DNA of 64,000 nt from Holothuria scabra (GCA_037179385.1 CM074181.1:49124394-49188393); one strand, 5' to 3'. Counted from the stretch's first letter, positions 38,801-47,218 are shown. Numbers and translations are program-made. The notes: generated by a model not told the origin, from the sequence alone.

Positions 38801-41800
38801 TCTTTTTTAAGAATTTTGTGTTTTCAGGTGAGTTCTGAATAGTGTTTCCTCTTTGTTTTCCGTCTATTTTAAAGAGATACAATTAAATTGCTTTCAGAAA
38901 CTTTCCTTCTGAATAGTGTTTCCTCTTTGTTTTCCATCTATTCTAAAGAGAATTAAATTGCTTTCAGAAACTTTCCTTCCTTTATACCCATCTTCAAAAA
39001 TTTAAAGAAAACCTTAATGAATTTTTTTTTTTTTCAAGGTAAATCAAGTTGTCCAAGCTAACTTGTAAAATCATGAGTTGGGTGAGATAATGATGTAGTA
39101 TTTCAAAATCAAGAGTCTGATAAAGTCTATGGTAGATGAACCCCCTTTAGTGTGACAGTCACTTTCCTCCAAATAATTGGGCAGAGCTTTCCTAACACTC
39201 ATTGGTAATTAAATTTCCTGTTACGTCTCTGTCCCTTAGGCCTGTTGGCAAAGCCAAGGAAGCCTGGAATGTGTCAGAGTTGTAAAGCTGTTCATTTACA
39301 ATGTAAAACAAAAAAAAAAGAGAAAAAGAAATAGCAAGGCTAGATGATAAGACCTGGGATCCTAGGTCATTTTGGGAAGAGAGCAGCTGGTTTGTATGCT
39401 GCCATGTTTTCTTAAAAATGTTTCCCCTAAGCTCTGCAATTCTGTCATCATTCAGATGCCTTGTCAGTAGTTAGAAGAATCAGAAAAATGGTAATTCGAA
39501 ATTTGCCTGCATGTTAACCTCATGAATGCAAGATTTACAAATTGTGTGAAAGTTTTCACAGCATACAGCACTTAAGTTTTTGTCACTCTGCCTGCAGTCT
39601 AATGTAATGCCCTACAGTTGCCTTTTCTGTATTTGAGTCATAGTTCCACACTTTGTGGCTGTTTGATTTAATGCAATACATGTTCAAGTTTCTTACATCT
39701 GCTTTAGCCTGTGCAGTCCTCAGTTGCTATGACAACCTCACCTTTTTGAATAACTTAGGTTGTCATCTGACACTTCTATGTGGAAATGTTGCAAGTTGAA
39801 TGGCATGTATGTCTTAATAATAATCTGGTATTGATTTTTTTTCCTTTTAGTTCTTTGCCATTTTCTGGACAGCTGAGATTATTGGATGTTGGCAGCTGTT
39901 TCAACCCTTTCCTTGAGTACGAAGAGTTTCTCTCCATCGGAATTGACATATCACCAGCAGTAACTGTGAGTGTCTTCAGAGCAAAGCAAAATCCATTTAC
40001 TGTAAACCAATATTTAGAGAATTTGTTCAGTGTAGCATGAAACTTATGAAGTGTGCAGTATGAAAATATTTTCTATGAATGATGCCCACTGTTAGGATCT
40101 CGCAATGCTGTCTTAAGAAAAGTATAAAGCAAAAAAGAAGGGGACAGGGAGGGGGGATGGGGGTGGGGCTGTTTTTTTATTTAGAGAGAAATCAAATCAT
40201 TTCATTATCTTTTGTAGAAACAAAGTATGCTTAGTGACAGATTTTGCAACAGATTTAATTCCCTAGTTCAAACACAGGCATTCAAACTTTTCACCTTCCA
40301 ACAAGATAACTTCAAACATTTGTACGGACAATACTGATGGACGAATTTATGACCCTGTATAGCTCAAGTCACAGGGCTTGATTTATTGTGCAAGTATGAC
40401 AGAGTGACATGGGTGCATGAAGAAGTTTTTTTCCTCTGTTGTCTTTGTGAGTGTATTACAATTAGCCTAACACTGCTATATCAGACATTTCATCAAAATT
40501 CACATATGAGCATCCATATTTTGGCTACTTCCCTTAGTTTACTTCTATAACTCTAGAAAGGAAATTAACCGCCAATTTATAGAGCATCTGCCTCTGGCAT
40601 TGGAGGTCTGAGTTTGATTCCCAGGTCAAGTCAGCCTTGTGTTTGATGCTCTGCTTAAGGAATGGAGTAGGGGAAATAATCCACTAACCCACACCTCAAA
40701 AAAGGGGCTGTTTATTGGTGGATTAATCTAGAAGGTTAGAATAATGGGTGCAAAATCCTAACAAGTCAATCCAAACCATTAACAGACTAAAGCCACAGGA
40801 AATGGTATTCTACATTGCCTTCTCTGCCTGCCCTTTTATCAGATGTGCATTCTGCATTTTAGATATGTTTTTCCTGAAGAGTTAGTTGGATCTAGAGTTT
40901 TATGGCTCAGTTTTTAATCAATTGGTTGAAGTTGAGCTGGTTGGCCAATGCCCTTTTTGGTTGTGACTCTCTTCCCAGAAGAGATATACCAGAAGAGAGT
41001 GTAACATTCTCTCACGTTGCCCTTAACCCCACCCCTCCTGGCCACTGCATATGGTTGGATACATTTTTCCTGATTACAGATGGCAACATGAAGCCCTACA
41101 TCAGTATTAACCCTGTTTCTTCTACAGTGGTTAAACTTGTATATTGTCAATGCTGAACAAAAACAAGAGCTATCAGTGACTGAAATTGCAAATTTCCTTC
41201 CTGTTCTACTAACTCGAAATGTTAATGCTTCCTTTAAACCAATAAAACCAACAGTCAACTTTTACACTACAAATATAAAGTCAATTGTCAAGTATTAATC
41301 ATGTAGGTTTCCTTGTTTGTTAAGCTTAATTTGTTGAAGATCACATCCTGTTGTCAAATATCCTGGCAGTCACTATTGCTCTTTAAATTGATCTAGGTAA
41401 GGTGCTGGTAGAAGCATGCTGTGACAGAAATGTCTAATTGGTTTCGAATTTTGGCCTGAACCAATTAAAATCAATTACTGTAATAAGAATCTAGGCAATT
41501 CGGGAAAATCATTACTGGCAATGCATCTAAGGAATGATCGGGCCGGGGGGACAAAGCTGAAGTTGTACCCCAACCTTCAGAGAAGTTGTCCTCTTTCAAG
41601 CAGCATCTTAAAATTGCACACTACCACCAGTGCTGTCAATGTAAGTGCATGATATAAATATACTTTGCCAACCATGTGCACACCAGGGAAACTGTTTTCA
41701 TTGCATATTTGACCTGGTGACCCAGCCGAACGTGCTGAATTTCTCAACTGGTTTATGATGTTCATTAGCCTCATATGTGTAATACATATTTGTCGGTCAG

Positions 41801-42863
41801 GTTCACAATTAATAGATATTGTATGATACATGGAATAATTCAGTCTGCTAGCCGCAATGTAAATTTGAATGTTGAAGTGTTCAATTTGCGGAGCAATTTG
41901 CTCTTGAAAGGAAGATTTTTGTGACACCAGGGAAATGGTTGTGAAATTTGTAGAGTGGTTTAACGTGTACAAAATTTCTTCAATGTTCAAAATCATAATG
42001 GGGAAATGCGGTGTTCCATAGGGCCAAGGACTGGTTAGAACTCTCAGGAAGCACTTGAAAAGGAAATGTCTTGACTAATTGCCTGTACTGCAGGTTTCAG
42101 GTCAAGGGGGTACAGAATTTTCATTCCAAATTATTTTGATATGGCTCTTTAAAAAATTAAAAACATCAACATGTTTCTCTAATACACTCTCAGTACCTTT
42201 TTCACAAGCTATTCTTAGGGTCTCTGTAGTAATATTACAATTTTTTAACCATAGGCCTTTTTCTACCCTCTTTTCCAGAGCGTCTACAAATGTGACTTTC
42301 TCAATCTTCAACTTCAACAACCCCTCCAAGTCTACTCAGATACTGTCAATCGATACCTACAGATGTTGAAAAATCCAGTTACCATTTTACCAAGGGAGTG
42401 CTTTCATGTGGTGGTGTTTTCTTTGCTTTTGTCGTACTTTCCATCGCCGTACCAAAGGTGGTTGTGCTGTCAAAAAGCCCACCAGTTACTTCAACTCCAT
42501 GGACTTCTAATCATTATCACCCCAAAAGCGGGGAAGCAACGCAACTCAGCTGAAATGATGAAAAGTTGGAAAACTGCAATTGAGTCAATGGGATTTTCTA
42601 GATGGCGCTTTCACAATGATGACCACTTACAATTTATGGCTTTCCGTAAAGTGTCCCTAGATTTAACCACCGGGGTGACACAAGGGGAAAATATGTCAGA
42701 CATGTTGTACATTCCCCAAGATTACAATGAAGAGTGTGAAGAGAGTGTATACTGGGAGTCTGAACCTCCTCTGCAAGTTGACCACCAGGATATAAAGGAT
42801 GCTTTTAGGGAATTCCCATTTCAAAATGGTTCCAATGAGAGCATAGATTGGAATGGCATGTAG
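8711..42863 (+). CDS. SAMTOR: SAMTOR: S-adenosylmethionine sensor upstream of mTORC1 (join of four exons)
   Basis: The coding sequence joins 8711-8801, 37525-37879, 39851-39965 and 42279-42863, giving 381 residues (the human protein is about 400). In this family the protein has a class I methyltransferase fold, binds S-adenosylmethionine and inhibits mTORC1 signalling through GATOR1/KICSTOR when SAM is scarce. The visible signatures are RKKYRE near residue 25, a motif-I equivalent LLDVGSCFNPF (159-169), GIDI (179-182), SVYKCDFLNLQLQQP (188-202) and FHVVVFSLLLSYFPSPYQRW (229-248). G163 and D181 correspond to the human SAM-contacting glycine and aspartate, and have the same 18-residue spacing. 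The start is the ATG at 8711; the frame is open further upstream but has no earlier ATG before the likely splice acceptor at 8641-8642. The acidic tail differs from the vertebrate one. Identification rests on recognised family motifs, not a database search. Confidence 0.93.
9346..9495. mobile_element. Short inverted-repeat element (MITE-like)
   Basis: The left end GGGCACTGTTTAACAAG (from 9350) is matched in inverted orientation by CTTGTTAAACAGTGCAC ending about 9489. The similarity continues inward through TTTCTTGATTGGCT against TTTCCTTACTGGCT, giving arms of about 34 bp. The 70-bp centre has GGTTAG-like repeats. I see no certain target-site duplication, so the class is open. Confidence 0.65.
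10419..10562. mobile_element. Non-autonomous hAT-type MITE with perfect 8-bp TSD
   Basis: The ends are CAGTGGTGTAGCCA on the left and TGGCTACATGCCTG on the right, inverted to each other with mismatches. The octamer ATGGCTAC flanks both sides exactly (10411-10418 and 10563-10570). The 144-bp body ends in a long C-run (about 10515-10531). Terminal CAG...CTG plus an 8-bp duplication is the hAT signature. There is no coding sequence. Confidence 0.85.
11401..11819. mobile_element. Inverted-repeat element with perfect 53-bp TIRs rich in GATC
   Basis: The left 53 bases (11401-11453, starting CGTGTTCCCATTTGATCCAG) are repeated exactly in inverted orientation at 11767-11819. The interior repeats degenerate versions of the same units: GTTCCCATT, GCGCGGTAGATCAA, CGCGGTGGATCTGATCTACC. 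I count about 20 GATC in 419 bp. No target-site duplication is clear at either end. Identical arms suggest recent insertion or homogenisation. The superfamily is not assigned. Confidence 0.85.
12343..12372 (-). repeat. SINE fragment (body segment)
   Basis: The segment GTTTTACGGCCCAGTTTCC and the following bases match, in inverted orientation, the body of the SINE copy at 44681-44920. Only about 30 bp are recognisable. Confidence 0.5.
12791..13065. mobile_element. Probable hAT-type MITE, degenerate
   Basis: The left end CAGTGGTGGTGCCAAGGGGG is opposed by GCCCCCACCACCACTC ending about 13065. The interior has C-runs and the fragment CCTGGACCCCACCCTAGGGG. The termini resemble the CAG-starting hAT ends elsewhere in the window, but the flanking octamers do not match, so the boundaries are uncertain. 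Confidence 0.45.
13877..13897 (+). repeat. Poly(T) tract, about 21 bp
   Basis: Uninterrupted T run within intron 1. It could be the poly(A) of a minus-strand retroinsertion, but no element body is recognised next to it. Confidence 0.8.
15227..15413 (+). repeat. Single arm of the long-TIR TTAA element family
   Basis: It starts TTGA then AGTGTACCTCAAGTC and continues through AACAGTCTAACCCCCATCTT and GTGACTTTCTTGTTGTACAA. This matches the left arm of 17525-17992 and the inverted arm at 4524-4723. The flanking TTAA has decayed to TTGA. No second arm is visible. Confidence 0.65.
15651..16287 (+). repeat. Tandem duplication, 2 copies of about 320 bp
   Basis: The block starting near GCAGCTCAGGTGCATAAAAT (15660) repeats 320 bp later (15980). 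Both copies run to AGTTTAAGTAAATTCACT. They differ by substitutions and small indels. Each copy can be read as a short open frame, but the two frames shift independently, which argues against coding. The block may be interior sequence of the hAT-like element that ends at 16687. Confidence 0.85.
16610..16687 (-). mobile_element. Terminal fragment of a hAT-like transposon
   Basis: The sequence GGCAGGCTGCATATGGCCAG followed by TGGGCCGAAGGGTTGCCCAC and TCCTG reads inverted as CAGGAGTGGGCAACCC, a typical hAT terminal repeat. I could not find a matching opposite end or target-site duplication, so it is listed as a fragment. Confidence 0.5.
17525..17992. mobile_element. Foldback MITE with about 190-bp TIRs and TTAA target site
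   Basis: TTAA flanks both ends (17521-17524 and 17993-17996). The left arm AGTGTACCTAAAGTC and on is mirrored by the right arm ending GACTTGAGGTACACT. The inverted similarity extends roughly 190 bp inward through CAACAGTCCAACTCCCATCT and GAGCTGAGAT, leaving under 100 bp of centre. TTAA plus AG...CT termini fit Kolobok-type or piggyBac-like insertion. There is no transposase. Related single arms lie at 4524-4723 and 15227-15413. Confidence 0.85.
18815..18938. repeat. Inverted repeat, arms of about 40 bp
   Basis: The left arm TTATCTACATTTCAGCAC and CTAACTCATTTGCAAA (18815-18853) is opposed by TTTGCAAATGAGTTTAGATT and GTGCAGAAATGTAGATATC (18899-18938). The spacer is about 45 bp. The two arms differ at several positions. 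It could be a small MITE or a hairpin-forming sequence. Confidence 0.7.
19850..20180 (+). repeat. Tandem duplication, 2 copies of about 165 bp
   Basis: CCCCAAAACAACAAAAGCAA starts at 19851 and again at 20016. Both copies continue through GTTACCTAGAGTAGC, AAACACAAATAAGCATA, GACAGAAAATTCAATAAAC and GACCAGAACTAACCCTTACA. The purine-rich composition and a nearby AAATAAATTTGAAATGG stretch (about 20387-20403) suggest untranslated sequence of a LINE, but this is not proven. Confidence 0.8.
22440..22670 (+). repeat. SINE-like segment with a leucine-tRNA-like promoter
   Basis: GGTGGCAGAGTGGTGTATTCC (from about 22599) resembles the A box and D arm of a leucine tRNA. AGGTTCAAATCCCAC (22646-22660) resembles the B box and T arm. 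The anticodon and acceptor stems do not pair well, so it is not a functional tRNA. The preceding GAATAGGAGGTAAGTAT segment resembles sequence near the 3' part of the SINE at 44681. A 184-codon opening on the other strand is antisense to this repeat and has no family signature. Confidence 0.5.
23306..23331 (-). repeat. Possible orphan hAT terminus
   Basis: GTCACAATCGTGGCTACG followed by CTCCTG reads inverted as CAGGAGCGTAGCCACG, close to the ends of the element at 10419-10562. No partner end or matching octamer was found. Confidence 0.35.
24736..24841 (+). CDS. Candidate alternative first exon inside SAMTOR intron 1
   Basis: An ATG at 24736 opens a frame of 35 codons plus one base ending ATTCAG before a donor GTGAGAATGG at 24842. 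The peptide is rich in Ser, Cys and Asn (starts MSFCISQLGL). It ends in phase 1, the same phase as the first SAMTOR exon, so it could splice in frame to 37525. The surrounding 24300-25100 is less repetitive than most of the intron. There is no homology evidence and no transcript evidence. It could also be chance or the start of a nested non-coding transcript. Confidence 0.22.
25404..25993. mobile_element. hAT-type non-autonomous element with ATTACG-rich subterminal repeats
   Basis: The ends are CAGGCTTGGGG and CCCCAAGCCAG in inverted orientation. The flanks TTATACAC (25396-25403) and GTATACAC (25994-26001) form an 8-bp duplication with one mismatch. Both subterminal zones (about 25415-25560 and 25848-25985) are built of iterations of GATTACG, TAATCGATTAC and ATTGCAATTAC. 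The unique centre of about 290 bp has no recognisable coding sequence. It includes a short SINE-like match near 25600-25628. Confidence 0.8.
27150..27582. mobile_element. hAT-type MITE with perfect 8-bp TSD
   Basis: The termini CAGGCTTCCTCCAAT and ATTTGAGGAAGCCTG are inverted repeats with one mismatch in 15. GTATAGAG stands directly outside both ends (27142-27149 and 27583-27590). The 433-bp interior has GGCGCGGGCG-type CpG-rich sequence next to the left end and no coding frame. Confidence 0.88.
31738..31757 (+). repeat. Poly(T) tract, about 20 bp
   Basis: Uninterrupted T run in intron 1, with no recognised retroelement body on either side. Confidence 0.8.
32236..32324 (+). repeat. About 90-bp terminal segment of a TTAA-type MITE family
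   Basis: Starts near ATTGTCACATGACTCTCAAG, runs through CCAATCATGAAACAGGACA and ends TTTTCCCT next to TTAA (32325-32328). The same order of blocks occurs at 57690-57774 and 63372-63455, and inverted at 33552-33641. Confidence 0.7.
33552..33641 (-). repeat. About 90-bp terminal segment of a TTAA-type MITE family (inverted copy)
   Basis: TTAA at 33548-33551 is followed by AGGGCAGGAGCAGTCATCCC. The segment then runs through TAGACTGTCCAGTTTCATGA and ends near CATGTGACAATG. It is the reverse of the copies at 32236, 57690 and 63372. The opposite end of the element is not recognised. Confidence 0.7.
33815..34012 (-). mobile_element. tRNA-derived SINE
   Basis: Read on the minus strand, it begins CACCCAATGGTCAAAGCGGT (A-box-like) followed by GGTCTTGAGTTTGACTCC (B-box-like). 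The body then includes TAAAAATGGAACC, GGAGTAGG and the segment inverse to TTGCTCACTGGCTTGTTTT. The body matches the copies at 36949-37182, 40572-40715 and 44681-44920. Confidence 0.7.
36949..37182 (-). mobile_element. tRNA-derived SINE
   Basis: On the minus strand the head is CATGGTCAAGTGGTTAGGGC (A box and D arm) and GGTCTGGACTTC (B-box position). The body includes TTAAAAATGCAACC and the inverse of GGCTCACTTACTTGTTTTCA. It ends near the inverse of TTTTATGGCTTTG. It lies about 340 bp upstream of SAMTOR exon 2 in the opposite orientation. Confidence 0.72.
37525..37879 (+). CDS. SAMTOR: SAMTOR exon 2
   Basis: The acceptor TTTTCTTTTATAG ends at 37524 and the donor GTAAGT starts at 37880. The exon completes codon 31 and encodes residues 32-148 plus two bases. 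Its start ADGDYEEIW and the HWSTKHPDDRIKW segment match the conserved N-terminal helical region of the family. The later part (about residues 95-145), rich in Lys, Ser and Asn, aligns poorly and is probably the disordered linker before the methyltransferase-like core. Confidence 0.93.
37880..39850 (+). other. SAMTOR: SAMTOR intron 2
   Basis: GT-AG intron of 1971 bp, phase 2. It contains a TTAA-flanked MITE (38299-38566) and a short imperfect tandem repeat at about 38836-38980, in which GAATAGTGTTTCCTCTTTGT occurs twice. Confidence 0.9.
38299..38566. mobile_element. TTAA-type MITE with AGGGCC termini
   Basis: The left end AGGCCCAATTCTCTCATCCC is mirrored by the right end GGGTGAGAGGATTGGCCCT. 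The right flank is TTAA (38567-38570) and the left flank is TGAA (38295-38298), a decayed TTAA. A related end, TTAA then AGGGCAAATCCTCTCACCCC, stands at 9520-9543. Confidence 0.7.
39851..39965 (+). CDS. SAMTOR: SAMTOR exon 3 (SAM-binding motif)
   Basis: The acceptor TTCCTTTTAG ends at 39850 and the donor GTGAGT starts at 39966. The exon encodes residues 150-187 and holds the glycine-rich loop equivalent LLDVGSCFNPF and the acidic GIDI. These form the S-adenosylmethionine pocket in class I methyltransferase folds. The exon ends in phase 0. Confidence 0.95.
39966..42278 (+). other. SAMTOR: SAMTOR intron 3
   Basis: GT-AG intron of 2313 bp, phase 0, ending in TTTTCCAG. It contains a SINE copy (40572-40715) and a short stretch near 40900-40935 that resembles a SINE body segment. 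An antisense 139-codon opening at 41577-41996 has no family signature. Confidence 0.9.
40572..40715 (+). mobile_element. tRNA-derived SINE
   Basis: AGAGCATCTGCCTCTGG and GGTCTGAGTTTGATTCCCAG match the head of the copy at 44681. The body includes TGATGCTCTGC, GGAGTAGGGGAAA and AAAAAAGGGGCTG in the same order as the other copies. The A box itself is eroded. Confidence 0.65.
42279..42863 (+). CDS. SAMTOR: SAMTOR terminal exon
   Basis: The acceptor TTTTCCAG ends at 42278 and the stop codon TAG is at 42861-42863. The exon encodes residues 188-381. It begins SVYKCDFLNLQLQQP and includes FHVVVFSLLLSYFPSPYQRW, then GLLIIITP and MMKSWKTAIESMGF, all strongly conserved in the family. LYIPQDYNEE near residue 330 matches the LYIPQDF motif. 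The remaining tail is acidic, shorter than the human one and poorly conserved. Confidence 0.96.
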   Translation, partial: SVYKCDFLNLQLQQPLQVYSDTVNRYLQMLKNPVTILPRECFHVVVFSLLLSYFPSPYQRWLCCQKAHQLLQLHGLLIIITPKAGKQRNSAEMMKSWKTAIESMGFSRWRFHNDDHLQFMAFRKVSLDLTTGVTQGENMSDMLYIPQDYNEECEESVYWESEPPLQVDHQDIKDAFREFPFQNGSNESIDWNGM

Positions 42864-43161
42864 TTCACATGTGAAGTCCTTCCTCCTGAAGGTCTGAGAG
42901 GGACCCTGCTGTACATTAGGTACTCTAGTAATGACTGTTTTGCCATTTGCCTACAGACAGAAGAATTTTCAGTAGCAATTTTGAAAGTATAATCTAGCTT
43001 AATTTGGACATCACAGTTTCTATCATTAGCCAAATGATGATAAAAATTGGGTAGATGCACAAAAAATCTTATTACAAACTTTTACTTTTGGGGGAAGTTC
43101 CTCAAATGTAGACCTTTCGGGATGTTAATTTATCTTTTCTAGTGGGGGAACCATGGCTCGA

Positions 43162-43167
43162 AATAAA
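43162..43167 (+). promoter_or_regulatory. SAMTOR: Candidate polyadenylation signal AATAAA for SAMTOR
   Basis: An AATAAA hexamer I noticed about 300 bases after the stop codon. The choice is positional only. Confidence 0.4.
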
Positions 43168-43531
43168 ATTCAAAAGGGGCATAGCCAAAATCAGCAAAAT
43201 GGCTGTCCGTGTATGTTATTTCAATGGGGCATTTTTGAAGGCACCATGGCCATCAGGAAGGGCACGATAGCCTTGGCTATCGGTCCCATAGGTTATTTGG
43301 AGCCCTGGGGAACAATGCGTGGGTAACGAGGCAGGGTTCTCTAAAAACAGATTTGTTGTACGCAATGCCAAGTTTTCTCTGTGTACTGCACTGTCAGCTA
43401 GGAGGGATTTGTGATTGCAAATGAAGTCTTTATGTTTGTGTTGTTGTGGTTGTGAAGTTCTGCTTTTATCCAAAAGTACTCTGTTTCTTGTTGAAAAAGA
43501 ATAAGTGATTGAAGAGATGAAATAACTTTTG

Positions 43532-43753
43532 TATAGAGGCTTTTCACATGACGTCATAATACTCTCCAGCGGCCATGTTGGAGTACATGTAACTACGTAG
43601 TAAACAACACGGGACGCGCTTGCTCACTGGATGTGTACACACCGTGCATATCACAGTGCACACTGTGCAGTGCGTTTGGCACAAAGCCACGTGTATGTGA
43701 CATGAATGTCCTCCAGCATGGCGGTTCCGTGACGCAATTGCAAAGCCTCTATA
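43532..43753. mobile_element. MITE with TATAGAGGCTTT termini (copy 1)
   Basis: The left end TATAGAGGCTTTTCACATGA is mirrored by the right end GCAAAGCCTCTATA. Similarity extends inward about 65 bp, with GCGGCCATGTTGGAG against CTCCAGCATGGCGG. The left arm contains a perfect TGACGTCA. Related to 48605-48826. A TA or TATA target site is possible but cannot be separated from the palindromic end. Confidence 0.75.
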
Positions 43754-44021
43754 GGTTTAGGGGGCTACCTAAAAATTACAGCCACCTTATTCCCCACCAC
43801 ATTAAACATCAAGTCTTCCTTTTACAAGTAACAGTACAATGAACAGTACGTGAAACAGATACATCCGCTTTTGAAAAAATGGATGATATCAGTTACTTTA
43901 TTTCACAACTTTTATCAGCATGAATTTGCAGTTGATATGAAATGATAAAAAATTATGCTTACATTCTGTAAAAACCATTCAAAATGGATCATAAAAGTGA
44001 TTGGATTGTGCGATGCTAGTT

Positions 44022-44040
44022 AAAAAAAAAAAAAAAAAAA
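44022..44040 (+). repeat. Poly(A) tract, about 19 bp
   Basis: Uninterrupted A run after CGATGCTAGTT. No retroelement body is recognised upstream of it. Confidence 0.8.
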
Positions 44041-44680
44041 TTTGGAAACGGTGCATTTACTGGCTCTGTCACTACTTTTTCAGTAAAAAGATTTTTCAGA
44101 AAGGATTTTTTAAGTGGAGTGTCCTTCAGTAAGATTGTATACACCACTTTGCAAGTGGTGAAAGAGCGAACTAAAGGCTTAAACTTCTTTGCGTTGTGGT
44201 TGGTGTTGTTTGGGCTTGCCAGATTTTAGCAGTCTGTTGCCGTCCTCACTCACCTCCTGACACCCTGTGTGTACCATAAATACCCACACTCACTGCCTGG
44301 CAAACATCATGGCAACTCTACGAGCAGACGGCGCCATGGTACACCATGTAAACTGCCTTCTCCACGTTGCCATTATTGGGGTCAGGGTGTCTGCGGCATT
44401 ATTAGATCAGTCCTGGTTATGAAGGTTGTGCACAAACTCCAATAATGGCATCATGACACAAGGCGGGAATGTTGTAGTGCAGTGCTCATACACCTGTCAA
44501 TTTACTAGTCTATTCAAGTGAATTTCAGGCTTTTCATGTTAACTTCTCAACATGTTTGGTGCCTTAATGGCAATGTTGAAGGATTTTTGTGGAAAACTAA
44601 AGGGAAAATTATCAATCTACTAATGTAGCCATTTAACTCATATCGCTCTACAGTATGCATACCATCTTACACTTAGATTG

Positions 44681-44920
44681 CTTGTTTGGTCTAATGGTAG
44701 AGCATCTGCCTCTGAGAAAGGAAGGCCTGAGTTCGATTTCCAGGTTGAGTCATCCCAAAGACTCTAAAAATGGAACCTACTGCTGTTGTGCCTGATGCTC
44801 CGCATTAGCAGTGGAGTAGGGAAAACAAGCCAGTGAGCCACAACTGGAAAAAAGGCTGTGGTGAGCTCGATTTGAACCAATAGGTTGGAAACTGGGCCGT
44901 AAAACTCCATCTGGCAAACT
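44681..44920 (+). mobile_element. tRNA-derived SINE (best-preserved copy)
   Basis: The head TGGTCTAATGGTAGAGC fits an A box and GAGTTCGATTTCC fits a B box, as in RNA polymerase III promoters of tRNA origin. The body has ACTCTAAAAATGGAACC, GATGCTCCGCATTAGC, GGAGTAGGGAAAACAAGCCA, CAACTGGAAAAAAGGCTG and CCAATAGGTTGGAAACTGGG. Similarity to the other copies holds along the body. The 3' end and any duplication are not clear. Confidence 0.75.
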
Positions 44921-47056
44921 AAATAACACTGTGGATACCAGGAGGGTGAGTGCTGAGTGCCCTTTGCTGGAGTAAATGGTACACATAGGGTGTTGATAGG
45001 AGGTACATATTCCTAATAGACTTCCAAACCAGGAAGTTTTGGGGATTTAATGGTGAAAACAATGGAGAGAACCATTTGTGTTGCAACAGTTCATGCAAAC
45101 ATGTGATAGCATAAATCTGAACTCCAAAATTTGATATTTGGACTTGTTTTTGACGGTAATTGAAAAAGTTGAGAGTTGGCGATTTCCAGGGAAAGAGGAA
45201 TCTTGATTAGATTCCTAACCAGGAGTAGTCATTTTGAAGTAAGATTCTGATAATTCTCCCAAGCCTAATCTTGTGTTTTCTGTGAGGGGAAATGGTAAAG
45301 GTGAAGAAGTGAGAGGTGCCTTAGAGCAGAAAAATTCTGTGTACTCGTGGTCTGAAAATGTGGATTCTGCTTTTTGAACCATGAAAAAAATTTGATTTGT
45401 TTTAATGTCAGTTATGGTTTCATTAAACTGTGGTTTCTTTGGGCATTTTACTCACTCTGAGTACAACTCTTGAGATAATGCAATTTGGCTGGAATAGATT
45501 TTATCCTTAATCACCAAAATATTTTGGTTTATTACATATGCATTTGAGTCTTTGTGGGAACAACTTGATGAGACCATTTGACACATCGCTCTGAATGAAT
45601 TCCCCATGTCATTATGGATCAAGGTGTTGTCTACAAGTTAAAAGTATTACCATCCTGTAGACAATTAAACTCTGACATTTAATGTAAATGTAACCATAAT
45701 CAAGTGGTTTATCTTTCTTTTGAAATTTGTGCTACCTGAACCAAAAGACCTTTATGCACATGATGTCACAATACAAAAAGTGTGCCCTTCAGTGAAGGAA
45801 AAGCAAACCAAGAGCAACATTACAGAAAATGCCCAGATTTTATCCAGATTTTAGAAATACTTCAAAGCACAACTGGTCCTCTTAACTCTGTGCAGCTCAA
45901 CATCATGGCAGACATAAACCCCATCTTGACTCCTGAAAACTTGAAATGTTGAAAGTCACTCATGTATTAAACACTGAAAAGTTGTTCTGGGCCAATAGGA
46001 AGCCCTCTACCAAAAGATGAATAAGGTGGCATGATCCTTCTTACCCAAGTTGCCATTGGCAGGTTGGGTAAGATTAGGTAATGGGGAATATCTGTCATGA
46101 ATAAATGCAAGCAGCTGATGTAATTGGTCAACTAATCAGATTCGTGCATAAGTCTTCTACACATGTGGTGCAAATTCTACATGCGGCCTGAGGATCTATG
46201 CATGTCCCACACAAATGATTAGTGGTGCAAGTACATGCTCCATTGTTATTCCTTCAAAGTGATGTTAACGTGTGGTGTGGTCAGTGCACAATGTCTATAT
46301 TGAAACTATTTGCAAGTTTACTGCCTATGTCATACAAAGTGGTTTGCATATTTCAGCTCCCCAAACAGCAACATTGGCTTTTAAAAATTTGTCTTAAACA
46401 CCGGTCAAATTCATCCACAGAAGCAATGTTAATGTCAGCTCAGTTGGGCTAAGTTCATGAATATTCATATTCATGACATACATGGATAACATTTATTTGC
46501 TTGTAATACATATAGGTTGTATGTGCAGCTTTATTTTATCCCACCGATATTGAAGTGCATACTGTTAGTGTTTGGAACCACTCTGGATTCAGCTTTTGCT
46601 TTGCATCTTGGTGACAAGCAGAACATTATTACATTCATGATAAAATTAAATATTTATTAATTTTATAGACTTACATTATTAAAGTTTCTCTCAGATATTG
46701 TATGCATTAAGGTACAGCACAGGATTATTGGGGGTATGAGGGGGGCTTGGGTTGAAAATTCCATCCTGGTCTGTTGCTAACAGCTGTGGTGTGAAATGGT
46801 CAGACATATGACAAATTTTGGGGTATTGTTTGTATTGCAAAACTGCTTAAAATTGTTGAATTCTTTTTTCCACTCTTTTAATAATTTAACCTTTCTTCCC
46901 TAACAGGGTAATTGGAGCATTGTGGGAAAGTTTAACAATTGATATAATTTTCAATATTTCGGTACTAAAATCACAAGATAAAATTATCCAAGTTATGCAA
47001 GTTACTCGCCATACCACAGAGAAGTGAGGAATTGTGACATGTATGGAACAAATAGG

Positions 47057-47218
47057 CAAAGCTGGATCCAGGGGGAGGCAGTTGTTAACCCCTCTTCCTA
47101 CTTTGACAGATCAATTTGTTGTTTTAATGGTTTTTCATTCCTGGGTGACTCCCAGAATAGCAATCACTACAGGCCACAAACCCCCTCCTCCACTTCCTCA
47201 ATCCTGGATCCAGCCCTG
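47057..47218. mobile_element. Short MITE with CTGGATCCAG ends
   Basis: CAAAGCTGGATCCAGGGGG at the left is mirrored by CCTGGATCCAGCCCTG at the right. The palindrome CTGGATCCAG is present in both arms. The CAG-type terminus suggests hAT, but the flanking octamers differ, so the target-site duplication is not supported. Confidence 0.6.

Noticed and set aside
41577..41996. 139-codon antisense ORF in SAMTOR intron 3
   Set aside because: No family signature; antisense to a well-supported gene.
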